DNA of 7,453 nt, taken from contig JASEIE010000201.1 in the NCBI GenBank assembly GCA_030024065.1, positions 1 to 7,453 of the forward strand. Direction: 5' to 3'. The notes under the pieces were generated by a model. It had not been told where the DNA came from and ran no database searches. It was given only the letters and a program-made list of their open reading frames with translations. Shown here one piece after another: positions 5,747-7,453 of the stretch. Made by a program: the position numbers and the translations under genes. The stretch's first letter is position 1, and each line of letters opens with the position of its first letter. Origin of the DNA: Thermodesulfobacteriota bacterium (GTDB lineage: Bacteria; Desulfobacterota; BSN033; UBA1163).

Positions 5747-6166
5747 ATGGGGCGCACGGAGGTAAAGGCCAAAGGGCTATCGTCATTTGTCAAACAGAGA
5801 CCATTCTGGAATTTCGTGGCGGGGTATGGGTTTGTTTTGCCCGCTCTTGTCCTCATTGTTGCCTTTATCTTTGTGCCCGCCATTTACGGGTTTCTCATCA
5901 GCCTTACAAAGTGGGACACGATGAGTCCCATTCGAACGTTCGTTGGGTTTTCGAACTATTACGACCTTCTCAAATTTTCTGAAATCTGGCATTCCCTCTT
6001 CATCACCCTCTACTACCTCGTCAGAACCATCCTGATTACAATGGCCCTTGGCCTCGCCCTGTTTTTCTTTAATGAGGGACTATGGATTTTGAGAAGATTT
6101 GCCGTACCCGGGGGAGCGACTGAGGAAGTCGCCTTCAGGATATTAAAATTAAAACCGTTCCAATGA
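5747..6166 (+). pseudogene. Truncated sugar ABC transporter permease (MalF/UgpA type), N-terminal third
   Basis: The 139-residue frame begins like a binding-protein-dependent sugar permease. A basic cytoplasmic start is followed by a first membrane segment at about 26-50 (GYGFVLPALVLIVAFIFVPAIYGFLIS), then the typical periplasmic stretch KWDTMSPIRTFVGFSNYYDLL, then a second membrane segment at about 84-108. Family members have about 290-300 residues with six membrane segments and an EAA loop. Here the resemblance stops near residue 107 (about base 6067), where the expected arginine-rich loop and third segment are replaced by unrelated residues. The frame then runs on until a stop inside the 3' end of the oppositely oriented EamA gene, overlapping it by 32 bases. 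The key EAA loop that contacts the ATPase is missing, so the product cannot work as a permease. Confidence 0.8.
6116..6132. other. Small hairpin just past the EamA stop codon
   Basis: GCGACT and AGTCGC pair around GAGGA, two bases beyond the minus-strand EamA stop at 6135-6137. It could end or protect the EamA transcript, but no U-tract follows on the minus strand. The stretch 6068-6134 between the permease break and the EamA gene is otherwise unassigned. Confidence 0.35.
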
Positions 6167-7025
6167 TGATGAGCGCGTTGCCCAGGAGTACCCCGCGACT
6201 GAAACTCTCAAGTTTTCGGTTGAAGACAAAGGCAAAGAGCAATACCCACAGGGGCACTGTTCTTTGCATCAAGCTGATGACGATCACGGAACCAAACCCC
6301 AGGGCAAGGTACCTCGTCAATTGGGCGATATTGGTAGTAAGGCCGCTGAGAAGGGATATTTTTAACGACTTTTTATCTGCATTGATGATCTCTTCCCTAC
6401 GCTCCTTGTTAAGTAAGGCTGATGGACAGATTGCTATAGAGGCGGATACATAGGCGATCAAGCTTCCGGTAATCGGTGAACCTCCGTTTTCCAGGCCGAG
6501 TTTAATAAAGATCGCACTGCTACCCCAAAAAACGGCACCACCTATCCCATATAGGATTCCCCTATACAGGGTGGCGCTGTCTATCTCTTTCCCGTATGGG
6601 TTTGTCCTCTGTTGGACTTCAATCAAAACGCCCCGTTCTTCTAAAAGTATTAACAGAGGACCTGTTAATGTGCACAGGATTCCAATACCCATAATGGATG
6701 TAATCGTCTCCTTAAAAAGGATCATGGCTAAAACGATGGTGACAACCGGGCTCAAACCGGTCACGATGTTAGAGCGGTTTGAGCCGATCAACTGGATGGA
6801 TCGGTATGCCCAGGTGCGTCCTAAAGCAAAATGGCTTATCCCGGACAAGGCTAAAAAAACGTAAGCCTGCCACGGGTATTGCCTGATCTTAAAGATATCC
6901 CCTGTAACACCAGCGATGATGAGGAAAAAAATTGGACCGGTGAAGATGGTAATCGTGGACACATAGTGAGAACTGGCCCGCAGCATCCCACGCCGGATGA
7001 TAATGGAGCTAGTTCCGTGTCTCAT
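6135..7025 (-). CDS. EamA/DMT-family transporter, 5'-truncated by an insertion sequence
   Basis: The open frame has 296 residues with two EamA repeats, the arrangement of ~300-residue, ten-segment drug/metabolite exporters of the inner membrane. The first repeat covers about residues 4-130, ending in SPVVTIVLAMILFKETIT and the following segment; the second covers about 153-296 (GGAVFWGSSAIFIKLGLENG to the C-terminus). Aligning the repeats places H3-G4-T5 against W167-G168-S169, so the first half of the first membrane segment is missing and the gene is broken exactly at the WG motif. The apparent ATG at 7025 lies within the adjacent insertion-sequence end (from 7018), lacks a clear ribosome site and follows an in-frame stop at 7029-7031. 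Native coding therefore ends near 7017, and the true 5' part should lie beyond the insertion. A working protein is unlikely; the substrate is unknown. Confidence 0.82.
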   Translation of the reverse strand: MRHGTSSIIIRRGMLRASSHYVSTITIFTGPIFFLIIAGVTGDIFKIRQYPWQAYVFLALSGISHFALGRTWAYRSIQLIGSNRSNIVTGLSPVVTIVLAMILFKETITSIMGIGILCTLTGPLLILLEERGVLIEVQQRTNPYGKEIDSATLYRGILYGIGGAVFWGSSAIFIKLGLENGGSPITGSLIAYVSASIAICPSALLNKERREEIINADKKSLKISLLSGLTTNIAQLTRYLALGFGSVIVISLMQRTVPLWVLLFAFVFNRKLESFSRGVLLGNALIIIGTVLILIS

Positions 7026-7453
7026 AAATTATGTCCGCGATTTTGGCAATTTATCTTTTTTCAATGGTCAAGGCATCTAAGCCGCCATGGCCAGAGGTGC
7101 TGCGTGGTTGATAACCGCTTCGACAAACCGACTGTAAGCCTCGCGAGCCTTTTTCTGCCCTCGTGGCCTGCTGTCCGATTCGATGATGTTGCTAATGTAG
7201 TCGCCCTTCTCGGTAGCAAGATTGATGAGTTGAAACCAATCGGACGAGGGTATGAGCCCAAGATAATGCTCAGCAATGTTGCTCATAAGGAGAAGCTGAC
7301 TTGTAAGGAACTTGCTGTCCATCTGATCGGTTTCAATAGAGAGCAGTCGGCAGAAACGGCGAACCGCCTTTTGGTGCAATCCCTCTCCAGTGTAGGACCA
7401 GCGAAATGGATGGGCATAGAACTCGTTCCAGGTTTCGATAAAGGTCATGATAG
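7018..7453 (-). mobile_element. End of an insertion sequence (3' end of its transposase plus terminal region)
   Basis: The proposed tip, read on the plus strand, starts TGTCTCATAAATTATG at 7018. This is directly where the EamA homology stops and 59 bases beyond the transposase stop. A TG...CA tip is typical of elements with retroviral-integrase-type transposases. A subterminal inverted pair ATAAATT (7024-7030) and AATTTAT (7048-7054) lies inside the end. The other tip and any target-site duplication are outside the window, so the boundary is inferred from the loss of EamA homology. Confidence 0.55.
7077..7453 (-). CDS. Transposase, C-terminal part (runs off the right edge)
   Basis: The frame is still open at the window edge (an isoleucine codon precedes the ATG at 7448), so that ATG is probably internal and about 124 C-terminal residues are seen. 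The start of the visible part, FIETWNEFYAHPFRWSYTGEG, matches the end of the DDE catalytic domain in IS630/rve-type transposases, which typically reads as a W/YN...PFRWTYTG motif. The ~100 residues after it, RRFCRLLSIETDQMDSK to the end, are hydrophilic-helical and not a tail I recognise for IS630, so the IS family is unresolved. The catalytic acidic residues lie outside the window. The stop is followed by 59 bases to the proposed element tip. Confidence 0.7.
   Translation of the reverse strand, partial: IMTFIETWNEFYAHPFRWSYTGEGLHQKAVRRFCRLLSIETDQMDSKFLTSQLLLMSNIAEHYLGLIPSSDWFQLINLATEKGDYISNIIESDSRPRGQKKAREAYSRFVEAVINHAAPLAMAA

Noticed and set aside
5933..5942. Perfect palindrome CGAACGTTCG and a nearby GGGAC/GTCCC pair
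   Set aside because: Both lie inside the permease-coding segment, which explains the sequence; short symmetries like this are expected by chance.
6163..6864. Plus-strand open frames of 96-97 codons opposite the EamA gene
   Set aside because: They are reverse-strand shadows of membrane-protein codons; the minus-strand frame has clear duplicated EamA sequence.

Overview
The window looks like a piece of an anaerobic, Gram-negative-type bacterial genome. Desulfobacterota (old Deltaproteobacteria) or a related lineage is my best guess. This rests on the short ThiC, the response regulator with a Cys-rich tail, the hybrid-kinase phosphorelay and a probable sigma-54 promoter. It is inference from gene style, not from a marker gene.

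Layout. (1) Positions 1-2194, plus strand: the 3' part of an NCS1-family transporter, most like the hydroxymethylpyrimidine transporter CytX, followed by a complete short-form thiC. Uptake and synthesis of the thiamin pyrimidine are thus encoded together. (2) Positions 2183-2268: a stem-forming repeat of a decamer between convergent genes; a different repeat sits between cytX and thiC. Both repeats supply the last codons and the stop codon of the gene before them. (3) Positions 2274-5475, minus strand: a four-gene signalling operon. In transcription order it encodes a very small excisionase-type HTH protein, a single-domain HPt protein, a REC-PAS-HisKA-HATPase-REC hybrid kinase, and a REC protein with a CxxC...CxxC C-terminal domain. 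A good GG-N10-GC (sigma-54 -24/-12) element lies just upstream and also decides the start codon of the first gene. (4) Positions 5506-5697: AT-rich non-coding DNA holding that promoter, an inverted repeat and a weaker promoter-like element facing the other way. (5) Positions 5698-7453: a degraded mosaic. It holds the last residues of what is probably a sugar-binding protein, the first third of a sugar ABC permease, an EamA/DMT transporter whose 5' end is cut off, and the end of an insertion sequence with the C-terminal part of its transposase.

How the parts work together: the signalling genes contain every step of a His-Asp-His-Asp phosphorelay, with H287 of the kinase, D575 of its C-terminal receiver, the HPt histidine and D53 of the terminal regulator. 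The terminal regulator has no recognised DNA-binding domain, so the output is unknown. The small HTH protein is the only DNA-binding candidate in the operon. The right-hand mosaic appears to be decaying accessory DNA unrelated to the relay.
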